DNA of 64,000 nt, from assembly GCA_949357655.1 (NCBI GenBank), contig CASHTG010000001.1, positions 2,480,001 through 2,544,000 of the forward strand. The letters are read 5' to 3'. The stretch is from Parascedosporium putredinis (lineage: Eukaryota; Ascomycota; Sordariomycetes; Microascales; Microascaceae). Shown piece after piece: positions 36,337 through 48,858 of this stretch. A program made the position numbers and the translations under genes. Numbering within the stretch: position 1 is the stretch's first letter; every line of letters starts with the position of its first letter. The notes under the pieces are model-generated. The model worked only from the letters and a program-made list of their open reading frames with translations. It searched no databases and was not told where the DNA came from.

Positions 36337-36600
36337 CTAGTCCTCGTCCTCCCCAAATGCCCAGTCGCGCATCTGACCCTGTTAACGCCAAACTTTACAT
36401 ATACCAAGTGCTCTCCCAGTCCTCACCTCACCACGTTTGAGAATCAAGGGAGCAGAGTCGTTCTCCGAGTCATCATCAGGCTTTCCTCGGCTAAAACCGT
36501 TCTCGCCTTTCCAGCTGGGCTTCTTTTTCTTTCGGTAGCCTTTTCGATTAACCTTTGACAAACATGATTGCATTGGCATTGGTTTACCCGCGACGTTCAA
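36337..36600 (-). CDS. Possible small gene or 3' exons, basic protein with acidic C-terminus
   Basis: Two exons on the minus strand join cleanly: about 36600-36427, then 36378-36337, across a 48-bp GT-AG intron with a GTTAAC branch-like word. The joined frame reads ...KKKKPSWKGENGFSRGK, DDDSENDSAPLILKRGE, then GQMRDWAFGEDED and TAG. The upstream part is lysine-rich. Its 5' end is unclear; an ATG near 36677 could reach it only if one A is restored in an A9 run. It lies about 400 bp downstream of the HOG1 stop codon, on the same strand. I do not recognise the family. The clean splice and balanced C-terminal text favour coding. Confidence 0.35.
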
Positions 36601-36994
36601 CCCCTTCTCCTTATTTTTCTCTCTCTTTTTTTTTCAGTTTTCTTTTTAAATTCTTTTGTGGAGGGGCTGGCTGGCATCGTTAAACTAGAGTATCATCGTC
36701 TCGTAGCGAGTCCCGGGTGGAAAAGGCGGAGAAGAAAAGAAAAAGAAATGTAGGCGACTTTTCATCCGGCTCTCTTTGATAACGCCTCAAAGTAAACACG
36801 ACGGAAAAGATGAAGGGATAACACATGGAAGCGTTGGGATGGCGGCAAAAAGGCTCGCCTGGAGCGCAGAGGGAGCCGCGCGGTCCCCGCCAAAATACGC
36901 CTCCGATTAGAAACTGCCGGCGAAGTCTAGTCGCGAAATTAACGTCTCGACGAATATTGCCACCCCTCAATTAGAGAAGAATAGTCGGTGGCTT

Positions 36995-38783
36995 TTATTG
37001 GAGCAAAGCATCCTCCATGGGAGGCACCACGGGCTCGACATTGTGATAATCAAGGATTTCAGAGTACCTGTAATTTCAAATCTTCTGGTTAGCTCTCGCC
37101 TCTACTACTATCGCCATCCCGCTCGCACGCGATGCAACGCTGGGGCTTACATCATGATCTTCCACGTGTCGACAGGAAGGTCGGCATCGTTGAAGCTCCA
37201 GTCGAACTTCTCATCCGCAACTGGCTCATCCGTGGGATCGTGATACGGCGCGAGGTATTCGTGAGCAAGGGCATCAGCAGCCGTTATTCTCTTGGCTGGG
37301 TCAAATACAAGCATCCTCTCCAGAAGATCGATGGCTAGAGCGAGGTGGGAAAAAAAGACATCAGGTTAGCATTTCCCCTCACAACATAACACCCCATCCC
37401 CGGACTCCTAGATTAGGCTTACCTGCAGGCTCGGCATTCCTAAATCTGGCCTTCAAAGGCTGACGTTCCCTCTGGGGTAGCGACTTGACAAATCGTAGTG
37501 TCTGTAAAATTATGTGTCAGGGTAAGGTTTAATCTCAAAAGGGCAATGGGAAGTCCTACGTTTTCGCTCGCGATAGTGTTGATAACATCATCGGGAGGGG
37601 TGCCAAGAAGCTCAGTGATGATGGAGAATTGGTTGACGTGATCCTTTCCGGGGAACAAGGGCTTGCCATCAATCATCTCCGCGAAAATGCACCCGGCACT
37701 CCAGATATCGACTTCGACGTTGTACTTTTGCCAGGTGAGCATAATCTCCGGAGCGCGGTAGTATCTCGTAGAAACGTAGCCGGTCATCTGAGGATCTTGA
37801 AGTCTGGCAAGACCAAAATCGCAAATCTTGAGATCGCAGTTCTCGTTCACTAGAATGTTGCTGGGCTTCAGATCTCGGTGGACCACGCCAGCGGAATGTA
37901 CGTATTTCAGGCCGCGCTAGAGAATAGGCTGTTAGTCACCTCCATACTCAGGTTTAAGTAGCGAGCTCTAGGTAGTGCACGCCAGCCAAAGGGCCACACA
38001 CCATGATTTGGTACAAGAAATACTGGATGAACTGCTTCTCAAGGGGCCTTGAAGTGAGGAGCCGATGGAGATCAGTGCCCAGGAGCTCGGTAACGAAGTA
38101 ACTATATGAAGAAAAAGATGTCGCGTTAGAATAGTGATCAAGACAGCCATTGCAAGGCAGATTGTTTAGCTAGCACGCTCGAGTCGAGCAAAGAAAACGG
38201 GGGCAAGGGGAAACGTACATATCCTCGAGGGGTGAAATGAAGATGTCGCTTAGGGAAATGACCTAAATATAGGTGGATGGGTATTTGTAAGTTAAACGGC
38301 CTATGAAGCGCCCATTGTCGATGGAACGAGGACTAACATTCTCGTGTCTTAGATGCTTCAGAAGCTTGAGCTCGCGATAGGTCCTCTTGGCCAGGACGGG
38401 TGTGCTGAAAGGCTTCATGATCTTCTTGACGGCCACATTCTGATTGGTGAGCTGATCTCGTGCCGAGCTGCGTGCAGATTTAAACGTCAACAACCTGAGC
38501 TTTGGAGGAGTTGGGGCAAAGCACGCCAAAGTATGCCGAGGATGGGGTGAGGTGCAAAGTTGTGTTCCAGCGAGTAACCACTTCATCGGGGGATGGAAGA
38601 GTAGATGCGGCAAGATAACTTACCATACTAGACCGAAAGCGCCCATGCCAACCGGTTGGAGATCCGAGTACCTATTCGGCATATTAGCATGGTGTTGATA
38701 TGTGGCTTGTCCCGTCCTAGATATTACCTCGATGTGATCTCGAAGGTGGTACCAAATATTTGAGCCCGAACAAACTCCGCCAT
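36995..38783 (-). CDS. hog1: Hog1-type osmotic-stress MAP kinase
   Basis: Cytosol-to-nucleus stress MAP kinase (Hog1/OSM1/SakA), end point of the high-osmolarity cascade. Nine exons: 38783-38728, 38671-38624, 38467-38338, 38262-38219, 38101-38002, 37916-37560, 37501-37423, 37334-37151 and 37067-36995. They total 1071 nt, 356 residues, with no frame break. Seen in the sequence: N-terminus [20 protein letters not shown], glycine loop GMGAFG, the ATP-binding lysine in VAVKK (about residue 49), [22 protein letters not shown], activation loop [15 protein letters not shown] with TGY at 171-173, and the common-docking region [16 protein letters not shown]. It ends MEDALLQ. Length and TGY position match Hog1 orthologues of filamentous fungi. 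A long (GA)n tract lies about 95 bp upstream of the ATG. The gene's integrity contrasts with its frame-broken neighbours. Confidence 0.96.
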
Positions 38784-38885
38784 CTTGAATTATTGACTAT
38801 TGTCTTATCCGCTTAACTTGAAGCAAGGTGGTTGTTGAGTGGAGACGATTCGGCAAGCGAGAAGGCGGTTCTAAAAGAGAGAGAG

Positions 38886-38923
<38 letters not shown>

Positions 38924-41900
38924 GAGGGAGGGAGGGTGTGTGTGTGTTTGGGTAGATGGGCGAAGGGTGGTTCGTGAGCACAGAGGCACAAAGCTTGTGC
39001 CCTTGGGTTGATTGGGGGAGGCCGCGGGGTTCGTGAGAGTCGTCGAAAGCAACAGAAACGTTTAGGAAGCGGAGGGGACGAGATGTCGCCTGGCTCAAAG
39101 GTGATGACCAAAATATCAGCACGGACAAGACACAGGTAGCGTGCGGCGTCTAAACTCTGCGAAAAGGGTTGGATTTCGAGTTGGATATCGTGAGGATAAC
39201 GAAAGGATTTCTCGGTCTTTGGTTGCTCGTCGGAAACGGCGTGTGCTTTGAAAAGTGGGTGGTGGTGGGGGAGGCGAGGTAGTCAGAGGGGGTTAATAAA
39301 ACCTTTTCGATTTACTGAACCTGTTTTCCGCTTTGCCAGCATGGGCAATGTGTGTGAGTACTGGTACAGAGTGGACTTGGGACTGGCAGAAAGGTGATGT
39401 GGCGTGCGGGACCAAGTGGGAAAAACTGTGGGTGGGAATCTAGCGGGACGGACCAGGGGTGGGCGGGGTAAAAGTGCGTGGTGGTGTACACCCAACCAGC
39501 TGCGTGTTTGGTTGTTTTTCCAAAGAAACTTGAGGTCTGTCTCAGCTCCCCTTCTCGCAGCAGACAAGAGACTTTTTGTTGTTTCCTTTTTTACCCTTGC
39601 TTCGGGCTTTTCTTGCGGGAGGGAGTGAATTGGCTTTGGGGGCAGGGGGAGGGGGAGGGTATTCTCACGTGAAATAGACTGAACAGCGACAAAACTTACG
39701 AATGGCCGTCACTCAAGTCGTGGCTGTCGCGAGACAGTTTCTAGTTTCTAGAGACGTTGAACAGAACCGCGGCTTGTTTCTACAAGATCGGGTTCCAAGC
39801 CTGCGCTAGAGAGGTCTGCAGTACCGGATCTGGTACTTGCGATGGAGTGCTTGTATCTAAGGGTGCTTGTGTCGGGTGTTGGTAGAAGAATGCTCCAAGG
39901 CGGAATAAAATTGAAAAGGAAAAAAAGGAGAGAGAAAAGGCTCCTCGCAATAGGGTCGAGAATATGGCGGCGTCTCCCAGGAGAGGAAACAAATTATTGT
40001 TGGGTGATGTTAAGCAATGCTTGCCGCAGTGATCGAGTTACTGAAAGTCAAAAATTGACTGCTTCCTAGAGAAATTGATGGTATCTTGTTTCTCGGTCGG
40101 AGTTCGGCCCTGAAACCGCTAAACTAGACTCAGCTTTGGGTGCTGATCTGCTTTCGACGGGAAAGAGGTGCGCAATCGAGGTGTCCGAGCTTGAGCTTGG
40201 GGAGCGGAGCTTTAAGCGTGATAGAGGACCGCTGGATATGCTCTCGGGTCGCGATGAGAGATCGTCCGTTGCAGTCCAGTCCCTTGAGGGTTTGCTTTTC
40301 GTCTAGATGATACGACTATCGCGAACGGCGACAACGGTTCTCTTCGGTCGCAATTGATGTTTTATTACCACAGAAGCTTCAACATCCACTGCAGTGTACG
40401 ATTGGACCTGTATAACCCCTTCGTTTCCCTAGGATCGCTGCAGCTTGTCCGGTTGCGATGTTGCTTGTTTGGCCGGAAAGAGAAGGAGGGGAGAGGGGGT
40501 GCCGTGTTTGCGAGTTTTTGTCTTTGATGTTCTATTCCCTAGACGATGGAGGAGATGGAACAAAGGCGGGGGCGAAAGAGGACGACGGAATCGGTAAAAA
40601 GATGAGAGATCGGGGGCAGGATGTATATTCAAGTGAAAGAGGCCACCCTATTTGTTCAGATGCTCGGTGGACTTGGTGGGAAGCGAAGGTGAAGTGGGCT
40701 GTCGTGGAGGTTTTGTAAAGGAGGAGAGAGTCTTGGAGCAGGAATCCCGGATCAATGATGCATCTCGAGTCCCGTGGACAGGGTAAGACGGGAGGGACCT
40801 ATGCAGCTCAGTACTTCGATTGAGCTTTAATTTTCTAGTGTCTTCTGTTCTCTCATGCCATGTGCTGTCATCCATCTGGGCTATTACTTTGGTGCATTAT
40901 CGGGAACTTCTGAGATTCCCATCTCCCCTTCGCTCTTCCCCACTTCTCCCTCTCCAGCCTTCACTTGGAGCACTCATAGCACGGCAAAGGGCTCTCCGTT
41001 TCACACCCCCCTTCCTCCACTACCACCCGTCTGTCTCCTCCTTCGTCGTCCTCCTCCCTTCTCCTTCTTGGTTTTCTTTTTCGAAGTACTTCGTATCATG
41101 AACAGCCGTGTAAGATACGTACCTCGCCCAACATGCAACCTTGGAGACAGGGCACACAGGGCACAGGGGACAAGGAGTTCCAAGAACGTGAATTTCGGGA
41201 TGCGGCTGCCCTGATTCGAGCTTGCACCCCTTTGGGGTCAATAGTCCAATCAGAAACGACCCCTCTAAGCCAGTCTACACTATCTCCACCAGACAAGATG
41301 CGGAAGGAAAGCCCGTCAGAACACGCCTTGAAAACGGAGGGACTAAAAGGAAGCGAGGACGGATAAGACTTGTTCCTGTGTCCAGTCCGTCCAGACGGGA
41401 GAAAAGGGCGAGTTTGGGGTAATAGTGGAAAGGTGGCAGTAAAGAAAGGGACATCATCGCATTTCCCCGACTGGTGCCGGAAACATTCAACCTCTCGCAT
41501 GCTTTGCCGTTCTGCTATTAAAAGAGAGTTGGAGCAATAATAGTGGATTACTTCGCTGGCAGCATGCCAATTTGGGTTGCTCGTGGCCCTGGCGGCCAAC
41601 CTGGAGCGACACCTCCGGGAATGACGTCATGGTGGCGTCTTGTCCACCTAGGCTTCTCCCCCACCTCGAGCACGACGCTAACAACTTTGGACACACCTTG
41701 TCTACTTAGCGACAAGCGACAAACGGTAGGTACAGTAGCCACTCTACTTGTAGCATGATAAGAGCAAATGAAAGAGCACTTGAGATCTTACCCCTCTGTT
41801 TATTTGGACGGGCTCGAGGTTGGTGGAAGGGGAGGTAGGTGAGTATGGGGATTATGGTGAAACCCCCCTTTGCCCTGTGGAAAAGAGAAAAGAAATGAAA

Positions 41901-43739
41901 GCCCCTCCTGATGCTACGATGGCTAGTCCAGGCCAAGCCGGCGGTTCAATTTCAATGGGCCTCTCTTTCCCCGTTGCCGCCAGTCGTAATACACATATTA
42001 ACCAATTGATCTTTCCGAGCACCCCTCGGCGAAGCCAGATTATCGGTCTCCATTGGCCTCCCCACCTCTTCTCCCGAAAAGAAAAAGAAAAAAAAAGCAC
42101 CAAACCACTAGACCAACAAGAGGAACTTGAGCGTTCAATTGTCGAGTTGAAGGTGCTGTTGTAGGGACTCACCCGAGCAAATTGCTGTCAATGTCACCAA
42201 ACTAACTGAACTAACTTAAGCTCCCCACCCCCGTTTGCCCTTGCCCTTTGCCCTTTTGCTCTTTTGCCCTGTACCGTGCATGGCGCTCTTTCCCTCGAAT
42301 GCAAAACTTGATCTCGATGTCACTCACGAAATCCGATCCCTTTCCACCTAGCCCCTGCCCCCGCACATTGTCGATTACGTACATGTTCGTTGAACCAGGC
42401 CTTGCACAGGCCTTGTTTCGGGAGACCAAAATGGACAGCACGACCAAACCCTCCCTGGACAGGACATTGATCCATTCAATTGATCCTGTGGAAGCCTCTA
42501 TTCGCTGTTGTTGTAATCAAAAGAACCGCGGCTGTGGGTTCGGCCAGCTCCCCTCCCCCTCTTCCCCAACGGAACAAAACGTGTGCAGCAAGAAGAACCG
42601 TTGGAGGGGAAAGAAGGATTGGAAGAAAATTGAGTTCCCCGATCACGACGCTGGGTCCTTGATCCAGCAAAAATAGCCGGCTAGGGAGCCCGGTCCCACA
42701 ACACTCAAGCGCGAATTGACCCGCCACTTCTCTACTCTTCTTCCACCCTCTCTGGGTGTTCACCGTCCTCCCCTCCGAGGGTCATCAATTGGATTCCCAC
42801 CAATGCCTCCTGGGACCGATAGGCGCTGTGCCTGCGTAGTCTGGTTCGGGCTCAGGCTCGGGCTCAGGCTCACCCTCACGCTCGCACTCACAATCGCCCA
42901 ATCACCTGCTGCTGGTCCTTCGCTCACCCCCTCGCCCAGTATCCGCCCCTTGATTGGATGGGAGCTTGTCGACGTCATCATACATGACAGCTAATGGCCT
43001 GCCGTCCTTGTTCACCCTATGAGCTTTATTTCTCTCCCGCGCACAGTCCTTTCCTCAACTGGCTGGTCCCAGAACTTGACGTGAGGCCACGATGACGAGA
43101 TGCCACTTCGTCACCATCTCCCTGCTAAGTCCTTAGGACCCCTCGTTCAGAGGAAGCTAATTACCGTGCTGTCGCAGCTCAATGGAAGCACCAGCAATGG
43201 AAGCACCAGCCGTTTTTTGCCAATACATGTGCGCTCCGAGAACGATGTCCTGTCTCCTGACCGGGCGTGAGCTCTCGGCGCGTCAATAACCAACAAGCCG
43301 CTTGGTGAACTATCGACCACCGGTTTCCTTCATCAGTCTTAGTCCGTCATAGCGGCCTTTTTCGTACGACCAATTCTCATGGCGGTCATCATGCCTGCCT
43401 GCCCTCTATTTTTCAATTCATCTTGTAAGCCTTCTCCTGTCTTCCCTCTCCCTCTCCTCTCCTCTCTCTGTATTTCTGTATTTTCTACCTTTTTCTTTTT
43501 TTTTTTTTTTTTTTTTCAGCAAGAAAAGATTTGAACTTGAGAAACCCCGCTCCGCATTTGATGGAACATTGAAACGAATGAAGGTGCGGCATGAAGAGAT
43601 GAGGCCAGTCTAAAAACGGAAAGGGTGGGAAAGAAGTACAAGTAAAAGGAAATAAAAACATAGAGAAGAAAAAAAGAGAAAAATGGGTATGCAGGCGAAG
43701 AACCCCGAAAGGAGAGGGAGGGATACCCTGCCACCACTG
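38784..43739. other. Gene-free 5 kb upstream of HOG1
   Basis: Holds the HOG1 promoter and leader, pyrimidine-rich stretches near 40.9-41.1 kb, a hexamer-type CTCAGG repeat at about 42848-42875 and a 21-T run at 43496-43516. GATCCATTCAATTGATCC near 42468 belongs to the dispersed GATCCATTG-type set. I recognise no gene on either strand. Confidence 0.45.
38877..38919 (+). repeat. (GA)n tract in HOG1 5' region
   Basis: A nearly uninterrupted GA repeat (one CG interruption) that on the HOG1 coding strand is a (CT)n tract ending about 95 bp before the start codon. A short (GT)6 stretch follows at 38936-38949. CT-rich leaders are common in fungal promoters. Confidence 0.9.
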
Positions 43740-43950
43740 CTAGCTAACATGCCCTATGTCGTCATCATGCTCAGAGGCGTCGTTCTGCAGCAAGTAGCTC
43801 CGCGGAGACCCTTGGGTAAAGTCGCCAAGTCCCCTCTTCGACTGCATCCGACCAAATCTCACAGACGAGCTGGCCTCACTCAGCCTTTTCTCGTGCACAA
43901 GAGACTTCACATCCACCCCTTCCCGTTCTCTTCCACGAGGAAAGTGGTTT
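43740..43950 (-). CDS. Possible terminal exon of an unidentified gene
   Basis: On the minus strand a strong acceptor (TTCTTCTTCTTCCTTCAG) leads into a 70-codon open frame: KSLVHEKRLSEASSSVRFGR, then DFTQGSPRSYLLQND and the acidic end ASEHDDDIGHVS with TAG. The codon pattern resembles the real genes here. A small preceding exon ending at about 44037 (LRIDPR) would join in phase, but I could not trace the gene further. No family recognised. It could be the C-terminal tail of a larger protein whose upstream exons are obscured by indels. Confidence 0.3.
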
Positions 43951-45504
43951 CTGAAGGAAGAAGAAGAAAAATAAAGCAAAAAAACCAAGAGGGTGCGCCA
44001 GGGGACCGGCGTGATCCGAGAGCGGGTTTTCTCGTGTGTCTACCGCGGGTCTATTCTCAAGCCTGTGATAGATGTGTCTTTTTTTTTTTTTTTTTTTTTA
44101 ACTTTGACGTGCCCCTTGACCCTTTTTGCATCCTTTGATCAGTTGCCTGTCTTTGTAGGTCAACAGATCAAGTCCCTTCCCCAGCCCCTCCCAGATAAGT
44201 GTCCAAGTATGGGCTCACGACAAGGTACCAGTACCAGAGGTCTTCCAGGTTAGCTTTTTCCGCACCCGCAGACACGCGCCACCAAGGCGTGCCTGGGGTG
44301 AGGCTTTTGCAACATTGAACCTTGGCTCCGTAACCCACTCTCTCCCCCATTGCTGCCCTTCGGTGACACAACATTGAATGATGGAAGCTCAATTGAGTCC
44401 AACTGTATTAGGGTAAAAAGAAAAGAAAAGAAACAAGACCTCCCGGCGAATATCTGTTAGAGAAGATAGAAACCAACGAGCCCATGGCAATTCAAACCTG
44501 GCCGTCAACAATGAGACCTGAGGGATCCACCCAGCATAATCGAATCAAAACATGGATATTGATCTCCTTGCCTCTTCCTGTGGCGCTCGACGCTCGAGAT
44601 TTCTCCACCCCAACCTTTATCAGGTCCTCATTTGCTCCGTCCTGCCTTCTTACATCAATGTCGGCCGTAAGAAAAGGAAGACGAAAAAATTCAAGTCTTG
44701 CCTTGGGCCGCTATCCCGACCCTCGACATCCAGACGGCCCCACCGGCTTTCAGACATAATGTTACCATGTGCCACCGCCATTCGCGTGCGTGTTCTGCAA
44801 GGACTCAGCCCACCTTCGTCACTTACACAATGCCCGCCTAACCGGGGAGAGCCATCCATAGATCCTTTGGGTGGGCATGGACCGTGGCCCGGGGATGCCG
44901 TCCTGTGGTTGGTTTTCTTTTTCTTTTCTTTTTTCTTTTTCTTCCTTGTCCCCTTGACAGCAGCGGTTCGTCCGACGCACGAAGCTCGATGATGAAATCC
45001 CTCCCGTCTTCTTCCCAGAGCTCCCCACTTTCCCCACCTCCTACCATATGTTGCCTGTGCTGCACAGGACGGTGCTACAATCCAGACCGCGAGAACAAGG
45101 TTGAGGTGGGAAAGGGTCGGTATGACAGCATCATGTTCATTGAACCATATGTAGGGTCCAGCTGGTCTATTCTGGAAGAGGTGGAGGGGGACGTAAAACC
45201 CTGGTTCAGAGACGTAGAAGGACGAGTAAGAATACTCGTTACTGCATTCAATGTTTGATAAGAAGAAAGAAAGAAAGAGAGCTAATGAGGCAACCACACC
45301 TTGAGGAGAGCGAGTGATGAAGCAAGACCAAAAGAAAATAAATCAAAAGGCCGCAAAGTGGAGAAAAGTAGTCATCAGCAACAGAGTAAGTAATAAGGTG
45401 GCCACAACACCCTCCTCCCCGAAAAGTCACTACACGCACATGCGTACACCCAATGTGTAAGCCAGCTAGCTTGCTTCCATACAAGAATCAGACCCCTCTT
45501 TCCC
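43951..45504. other. Region downstream of glycogen phosphorylase
   Basis: Contains a 21-T homopolymer at 44079-44099 and T-rich tracts near 44920-44945. A 215-codon minus-strand frame (44650-45297) reads low-complexity lysine and shows no family features. Otherwise nothing recognised. Confidence 0.45.
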
Positions 45505-48500
45505 CTATTCCCTCATCGCGAGCGGCTCAATGTTCCAAATCTCCTCGGCATACTCGTTGATACACCTGTCACTGCTAAAGAAGCCCATGCGAGCTACGCT
45601 TGTGATCGTCTTGGTAATCCACTCCTCCTGGTTTTTATATGCTTCGTCAACAATAGCCTGCGTTGCGTTGTAGCTGTTGAAGTCATCCGAAACGAGGTAG
45701 TAGTCGCCGTGGTCGCGGACTGCGGCAACTAGAGCACCGAAATCCTTGGCTTCTCCAAACCTGCCGCCCTCAATCTCCTTGAAGACCTTGGCGAGGTCCG
45801 AGTCAATGGTGTGGGTGCCGTACGTGTGCGTGTGTCGAAGTTCGTCGACATCCTCGGCGAGATTGCCAAAGAGGAATATGTTGTTCTCTCCAATCTCGCG
45901 GGTGATTTCGATCTAGTTGAAGCACAAGAACGTCAGCTTTCTTTTCTCTGCAAGCTACGGCATCCCTCTGCCTCGGTTGGAGCCATCGCCGCATGGGGGA
46001 GGGGCAAAGGGGAAATCACTTACATTCGCACCATCGCATGTACCAATAATGAGACCGCCATTGAGGACAAACTTCATGTTGCTAGTTCCGGAAGCCCTGC
46101 AGAAAGTGTTAGAATATTCCAAATGAGTTCATTTTCATCTTGCGCCTGTTCTCCTCCCATTGGTCTCGGGTTTAAATCTGGCCGGGGAAATTTCTTACTC
46201 AGTGCCCGCAGTGGAAATGTGCTCGCTGAGGTCAGAGGCAGGGACAATGATCTCGGCCTTGCTGACGTTGTAGTCTTCGATGAAGACAACCTTGAGAAGA
46301 TCACCAATGTCCTTATCGTTGTTGATGACGGCTCCAACATTATTGATGAGGTGAATGATCTGCTTGGCCATCCAGTATCCGGGGGCGGCCTTGCCACCAA
46401 ATATGGAAACGCGAGGCTGCTGCTTCTTTCGTTCCTCAGGCGACATGGCCTTGAGGGTGAGGTAGCGGTGGATGACGCCAAAGATGTTGAGCTGCTGGCG
46501 TTTGTACTCGTGAATGCGCTTCACCTGGACGTCGAAGAGCGCCGAGGGGTTGACTGTCACCCCGGACGTGGTCTTGATGAGCTTGGCGAGGCGGACCTTG
46601 TTGGCGTACTTGATCTCCGCCCATTCCTTACGGAACGCCTTGTCATTGAGGTGAAGTTCAAGCTTGTTGATGTTGGTGAGGTCCTTTAGATACTCGCCAG
46701 CCCCACACTTGCTTGCAATGAGCTCCGACAGGCGAGGGTTTGCCTGGTGGAGCCAGCGGCGCGGAGTGATACCATTTGTGACATTGGTGAACTTGTCCAC
46801 GCCGAAAATAGCGACAAAGTCCTTGAAAATTGTGGTTCGGATGAGATCCGAGTGAAGCTCGGCAACACCATTGACCTTGTGGGAGCCAACAATGGCAAGG
46901 TGGGCCATGCACACCATCTTGGGCTGCGACTCCTCAATGATTGAGACCCTCCTAAGGATTTCGCGGTCGTTGGGGAATGCCTTCTCGACGCTCTGGAGGA
47001 AGAAGAGGTTGATATCATAGATGATCTGGAGGTGGCGGGGGAGAAGGTGCTGCATGAGGCCAACGGGCCACTTTTCGAGAGCTTCCGGAAGCACCGTGTG
47101 GTTGGTGTATCCAAACTAGTGTAATCCCGAGCATTAGCGACAGCACGCGCACTTGTATACCCCCTCCTTGCGCCTAGCGAAACCGGGGGAAGCTGAGAAA
47201 GCCTTCGATACGTACCGTGGAAGTTACAATGTTCCAGCCCTCATCCCAAGATAGGCCCTCGAGGTCGACGAGGATGCGCTGCAGCTCAACAACGGCGAGC
47301 GTGGGATGAGTATCATTGAGCTGGATAGCAACTTGATCGGGAAACTCGCTCCAGGGACGCTTGGACTTCTTGAATCGCCTGACGATGTCGTAAAGGGAGG
47401 CGGCAACCCAGAAGTACTGCTGCTTGAGACGAAGTTCCTTTCCTCGCTCGAGGTTGTCATTGGGATACAGAACCGCGCTGATCGTCTCCGCGCGTTGCTG
47501 ATCGGCGACCGAGCTCTCGTAATCGCCGTTGTTGAACTTTTGGAAGTCAAATTCGCCGCTAGCGGCCTTGCTGGACCACAGTCGGAGGTTGTTCGTGGTG
47601 GGGGTATCGTAGCCTGGGATGGGGACATCGTAAGCAACGGCAGTGACGGTCTCGCCGCCTTCCCAGTGGACCACAGGGTTTCCATCCTCATCAGTCGACT
47701 TATTAACGTTGCCGTAGAATTGGATCTGCGCGCCCCCGAGGTGTTAGTGGATTTTTCTTTTCTTTCTTTTCTCTGTGGCTCTCCAAAACCCATTTTCTTT
47801 TTTTTTTTAACCCGCATTTTCCCACCCTTGGCGATTTCTAAGTGGGCGACCACCAATGACTTACATCCACAGTCACATCGTGACGAGGGAACTCCCAAGG
47901 GTTGAAGTCCAACCAGTAATCCGGAACCTCGACCTGATAGCCATCGATAATCTCCTGCTTGAAGATACCGTATCTATACCGCAGGCCGTAGCCCCAGGCG
48001 GGATAGTTGAGAGAAGCCAGGCTGTCGAGGAAACAAGCCGCAAGGCGGCCCAAGCCACCGTTGCCGAGAGCTGCGTCGTGCTCCTGCTCAATGACGTCTT
48101 CGATCCTGAAGCCCAAATTGGAGAGGCCCTCTAGAAACGGGGTAAGCTACTAGTTCGTGCTGGGCTCTTCCTCGCGGAAAGGAGTGGACAAAGGGGTGGA
48201 TGCATGGTAATGACAACGGGAGTGTGGAAGTTCACATACGTGTAGCAATGTCCTTCTGGCCAACGTTCAAGATGGCATTGTCAAGGGCTCGGCCCATTAG
48301 GAACTCCAAGCTGAGATAGTAAACACGCTTGTTGTCATTGAAAGTCTGGCGCTGCTGGGTCTTGTTCCAGTCCACGATGAGGCGGTCGCGGAAGGCCAAG
48401 CTTGTGGCGGCGTAGGCAGCCAACTCATCGCAATTGAAAACACTGCGAGCTAGGTCGGTTTCGACGTGGCGGACAACTTCTCGTTCAAACTCATCCCGAG

Positions 48501-48858
48501 TCTCGAATGGCTTGAACTTGCCCTTGTTCCAAGCCTCTCGCTGGTTTTCGGGAATTGAAGCTGAAGGCACCAGTTGGTTAGAATTTTGCGTCAATCCCAG
48601 GAAATGATGGGAAGGGGAAGAGGAGGAGGAAGAGGAGGAGAAAACAGATAGCCTCCTTTTCCCGGTACCAGAGTCCAGCCGGTCACAGCGAAGCTACATA
48701 CCCTCGACATTTTTAATCTCCTGTGGAGAAAAACCAGTAAAGGTTCTCTTATGTTTGGGTCGAGAAATGCCGGCGGGGCTAACGCTTCCCTGGATATCGA
48801 CGATGGGGGCGCCAACGGAAGGTCGCCGCTGGCGGGAAGGGAGGGTCTCGGTCGTCAT
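45505..48858 (-). CDS. gph1: Glycogen phosphorylase
   Basis: Cytosolic glycogen phosphorylase (GT35 family), releasing glucose 1-phosphate from glycogen with a pyridoxal-phosphate cofactor. Seven exons: 48858-48702, 48560-48240, 48130-47865, 47725-47216, 47115-46199, 46096-46024 and 45912-45505. They total 2652 nt, 883 residues, without a frame break. Seen: start MTTETLPSRQRRPSVGAPIV, LSLEFLMGRALDNAILNVG, EQEHDAALGNGGLGRLAACF, DQVAIQLNDTHPTLAVVEL, VTNGITPRRWLHQANPRLSE, VKRIHEYKRQQLNIFG and ASGTSNMKFVLNGG. The PLP-binding lysine lies in SNMK (about residue 732). The N-terminal segment is serine/arginine-rich (SRQRRPS), like the phospho-regulated tails of this family. Length agrees with fungal orthologues (about 880-900). 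Confidence 0.96.

Noticed and set aside
43496..43520. Plus-strand splice acceptor formed by 21 T followed by CAG
   Set aside because: No open frame with family features follows on the plus strand; regarded as a homopolymer tract.
44650..45297. 215-codon minus-strand frame downstream of glycogen phosphorylase
   Set aside because: Contains long lysine low-complexity produced by a TTTTC tract on the other strand, and no recognisable protein text.
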